Positions 37,629-39,978 of a stretch of 39,978 nt of DNA are shown here, piece by piece. This DNA is from Planctomycetota bacterium (GTDB lineage: Bacteria; Planctomycetota; Phycisphaerae; WQYP01): NCBI GenBank assembly GCA_021847065.1, contig JAJZVR010000003.1:1-39978 (forward strand), given 5' to 3'. The first letter of the stretch is position 1. The number at the start of each line of letters is the position of its first letter. The notes beneath the pieces were generated by a model, which searched no databases, was not told the origin of the DNA, and saw only the letters and a program-made list of their open reading frames with translations. Made by a program: the position numbers and the translations under genes.

Positions 37629-37653
37629 ATCGAACCTCTGAAAGCATTATAGC

Positions 37654-39246
37654 TTACGCATCCAGTGGCGACGCTTGGCCGACGGTTCGCTGGTTCATCG
37701 TGCGGATGCGGTTGATGGCCGCCAAGTAGGCTTTAGCGGAGGCTTCCAGAATATCGGTACTGAACCCTCGCCCGCGCACTTTGCGATCACTGTGTGTGAG
37801 TTCCACAGAGACCTCGCCTTGCGCTTCGCGCCCGCCGGTGATGCTGCGCACCTGAAATGAATCCAGACGCGCGCTAATCTTGGTCAATCGCTGGATGGTG
37901 GCAAACATGGCATCCACGGGGCCATCCCCCGTGGCGGCGTCGGTGATTTCCGCGCCGCTGCTATCCACCAACGTGACTGTAGCGGTCGCCACGCCATAGG
38001 TACCAGCCATTACCTGTAAACTTTTGAGCTGGAATAATTCGCGTTCGGTTTTCAATTGTTCATCAACCAGTGCTTCCAAGTCTTCATCGTAAATTTCTTT
38101 TTTCTTGTCGCAAAGCACCTTAAAGGCCGCAAACGCCCGATCCAATGCCGCTTCATCCAAGCGGTGGCCCAATTCTTCCAATCGCTGCCGAAACGCGTGG
38201 CGGCCACTGTGTTTCCCCAATACCAGTTTGTTCTGCACCCAGCCGACATCGGCTGGCGCCATAATCTCATACGTGCTGCGTTCTTTCAGGATGCCATCCT
38301 GATGAATTCCAGCTTCGTGCGCAAAAGCATTCTCGCCCACAATTGCTTTATTGCGCTGCACATGCAGCCCGGTCAAGCTGCTGACCAACCGTGAGCAGGG
38401 TACCAATCGCCGCGTGTTAATGCGCGTCGTGAACGGATATTGATCAGGGCGCGTGCGCATGGCCATAACGACTTCTTCCAACGCCGCATTACCGGCCCGT
38501 TCCCCAATGCCGTTTATGGTGCATTCAATTTGCCGCGCTCCGCCGGCCACCGCCGAGAGTGAATTCGCCACCGCCAATCCTAAATCATTGTGGCAGTGTG
38601 AACTGAAAATAACATTTTTCGCACCTGGTACATGGGCGATGAGATATTCAAACATCGCCCGATATTCACCGGGAGTTGCGTTGCCCACGGTATCCGGGCA
38701 ATTGATGGTCGTTGCGCCGGCTTCAATGGCGGCGTGAACCACTTCGGCGAGATAGTCCAATTCCGTGCGACTGGCATCTTCCGGGGAAAATTCCACATCG
38801 GAAACGTATTCTCGGGCCAACTTCACGTTCTCGATGGTCAGGCGGATAATTTCCTCTTTAGCCTTCTTGAGTTTGAATTCACGGTGAATTTTGCTGGTCG
38901 CAAGGAAAATATGAATCCTGCCCCGGGCCGCCTTGCGCACAGCTTCGCCGGCGCGGCGTACGTCGCGCTCGGTACACCGCGCGAGTCCCGCAACTGTGGC
39001 ATTCGTGATTTCTGAAGCTACAGCGCTTACGGCATCGAAATCTCCGGGACTGGTAATCGGGAAACCCGCCTCAATGATATCGACGCCCAATTGCTCCAGC
39101 GCATGGGCGATTTCCAGCTTCTCCGGCAAGTTTAATGATGCTCCGGGCGACTGTTCGCCATCGCGCAAGGTTGTGTCAAATATCAGCACCTGCGGTCTGG
39201 AATCGGTGCTGCTGGTTTCAGATGGATGAATACTGCCGGTGTCCAT
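37654..39246 (-). CDS. leuA: 2-isopropylmalate synthase
   Basis: IFDTTLRDGEQSPGASLNLPEKLEIAHALEQLGVDIIEAGFP, SSHCHNDLGLAVANSLSAVAGGARQIECTINGIGERAGNAALEEV, GKHSGRHAF, LeuA regulatory-domain C-terminus. Confidence 0.97.
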   Translation of the reverse strand: MDTGSIHPSETSSTDSRPQVLIFDTTLRDGEQSPGASLNLPEKLEIAHALEQLGVDIIEAGFPITSPGDFDAVSAVASEITNATVAGLARCTERDVRRAGEAVRKAARGRIHIFLATSKIHREFKLKKAKEEIIRLTIENVKLAREYVSDVEFSPEDASRTELDYLAEVVHAAIEAGATTINCPDTVGNATPGEYRAMFEYLIAHVPGAKNVIFSSHCHNDLGLAVANSLSAVAGGARQIECTINGIGERAGNAALEEVVMAMRTRPDQYPFTTRINTRRLVPCSRLVSSLTGLHVQRNKAIVGENAFAHEAGIHQDGILKERSTYEIMAPADVGWVQNKLVLGKHSGRHAFRQRLEELGHRLDEAALDRAFAAFKVLCDKKKEIYDEDLEALVDEQLKTERELFQLKSLQVMAGTYGVATATVTLVDSSGAEITDAATGDGPVDAMFATIQRLTKISARLDSFQVRSITGGREAQGEVSVELTHSDRKVRGRGFSTDILEASAKAYLAAINRIRTMNQRTVGQASPLDA

Positions 39247-39284
39247 GGATAATACTCCTCAAAAACGTACCATGATTATGCCAT

Positions 39285-39318
39285 AAAAAAACCCCGCGAG
39301 GGTCACTCGCAGGGTTTT
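39285..39318 (-). terminator. Intrinsic terminator in the leuA leader (attenuator terminator)
   Basis: Minus strand AAAACCCTGCGAG-TGACC-CTCGCGGGGTTTTTTT: 13-bp stem with one mismatch, then a T7 tract, ending about 40 nt before leuA. Confidence 0.9.
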
Positions 39319-39356
39319 CAAAATTCTTTTATAACAAAACAACCCTAAGAGCGACC
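39301..39356 (-). promoter_or_regulatory. Candidate antiterminator: 39341-39356 pairs with 39301-39316
   Basis: Minus strand GGTCGCTCTTAGGGTT pairs with AACCCTGCGAGTGACC (13/16 Watson-Crick plus one G-U), sequestering the terminator 5' arm. Confidence 0.75.
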
Positions 39357-39410
39357 AGTATTTCCCTCACTTAGTGCCAGTGCCAGCAGGTTGTTCAAAT
39401 TCAAAATCAT
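39345..39410 (-). CDS. Leucine-rich leader peptide for leuA attenuation (21 aa)
   Basis: ATG ATT TTG AAT TTG AAC AAC CTG CTG GCA CTG GCA CTA AGT GAG GGA AAT ACT GGT CGC TCT TAG = MILNLNNLLALALSEGNTGRS*; 6 Leu within the first 13 codons; lies between promoter and terminator. Confidence 0.85.
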   Translation of the reverse strand: MILNLNNLLALALSEGNTGRS

Positions 39411-39445
39411 CAGAAAAATCTTTCAAACTTTCCAATACATGTACT

Positions 39446-39474
39446 TTTATAGCCCGGGCCGGAATCAAAGTCAA
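39446..39474 (-). promoter_or_regulatory. Sigma70-type promoter for the leuA leader
   Basis: Minus strand TTGACT (39469-39474), 17-nt spacer, TATAAA (39446-39451), at the hemB 3' end. Confidence 0.85.
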
Positions 39475-39477
39475 CTC

Positions 39478-39975
39478 TCACTGTCGCAACCATTCAACAA
39501 TTTCCGACGCATAATAGGTAATAATAAACGCGGCTCCGGCCCGCCGAAACGCATGCATCATTTCCAGAACACATTGTTTTTCATCTATCCAACCCGCGTG
39601 CGCGGCCGCCTTAAACATGGCGTATTCCCCGCTTACCTGATATACCGCACATGGCACATCAACGGCCTGTGAGACCGCGGAAAGAATATCCAGATACGCC
39701 ATCCCCGGTTTCACCATGACCATATCTGCGCCTTCACGGACATCCAGCAGGGCTTCTCGCACCGCTTCGCGTGAATCCCGGCGAAAATCCATCTGGTACC
39801 CGCGACGATCGCCAAATTGGGGCGGAGATTCAGCCGCCTCGCGAAACGGCCCGTAAAAACCACTGGCATATTTTACGGCGTAACTGAGTATTGAAGTATC
39901 CTGATGGCCTGCGGAATCAAGCGCTGCGCGAATAGCCGCCACCGCATGATCCATCATGCCGGATGGTGCCACCAT
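39478..39975 (-). CDS. hemB: Porphobilinogen synthase, C-terminal part (truncated by window edge)
   Basis: [12 protein letters not shown]...[79 protein letters not shown]. Confidence 0.96.
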   Translation of the reverse strand: MVAPSGMMDHAVAAIRAALDSAGHQDTSILSYAVKYASGFYGPFREAAESPPQFGDRRGYQMDFRRDSREAVREALLDVREGADMVMVKPGMAYLDILSAVSQAVDVPCAVYQVSGEYAMFKAAAHAGWIDEKQCVLEMMHAFRRAGAAFIITYYASEIVEWLRQ

Positions 39976-39978
39976 ATC

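Overview
The window looks like a chromosomal segment from a Planctomycetota/Phycisphaerae-like bacterium (taxonomy is inferred from gene content only). It has three parts. (1) About 1-10.5 kb is an accessory region of minus-strand genes: a HEPN/DUF5677-like protein, an unknown secreted protein, a membrane-anchored Mrr-like nuclease with a SWIM zinc motif, a Zn-ribbon/HEPN-like protein, and an overlapping pair encoding a J-domain coiled-coil protein and an ankyrin/Sel1-repeat protein. A toxin-antitoxin remnant with a truncated toxin lies at each end. (2) About 10.7-24.8 kb is core: lysS, a LolCDE-like ABC transporter, tatC, pyrF, murD, a very large LptC/OstA-like protein with kdsC and kdsD, and a DegT aminotransferase. 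Mobile-element debris follows at 24.9-26.75 kb: an IS4-type transposase with a 25-bp perfect palindrome at its 5' edge, a truncated discoidin-domain gene end and a fossil transposase. (3) About 26.9-40 kb holds a GH3-PA14 glycosidase, a CPA2 antiporter with a USP-like tail, a phosphomannomutase, PBP4, an amidohydrolase, a Cys-cluster protein, an AhpD-like protein, leuA and partial hemB. The strongest finding is a complete candidate leucine attenuator in the hemB-leuA gap: a TTGACT-17-TATAAA promoter, a leader ORF MILNLNNLLALALSEGNTGRS, and mutually exclusive antiterminator and terminator hairpins. All calls come from reading the sequence; no database search was run.
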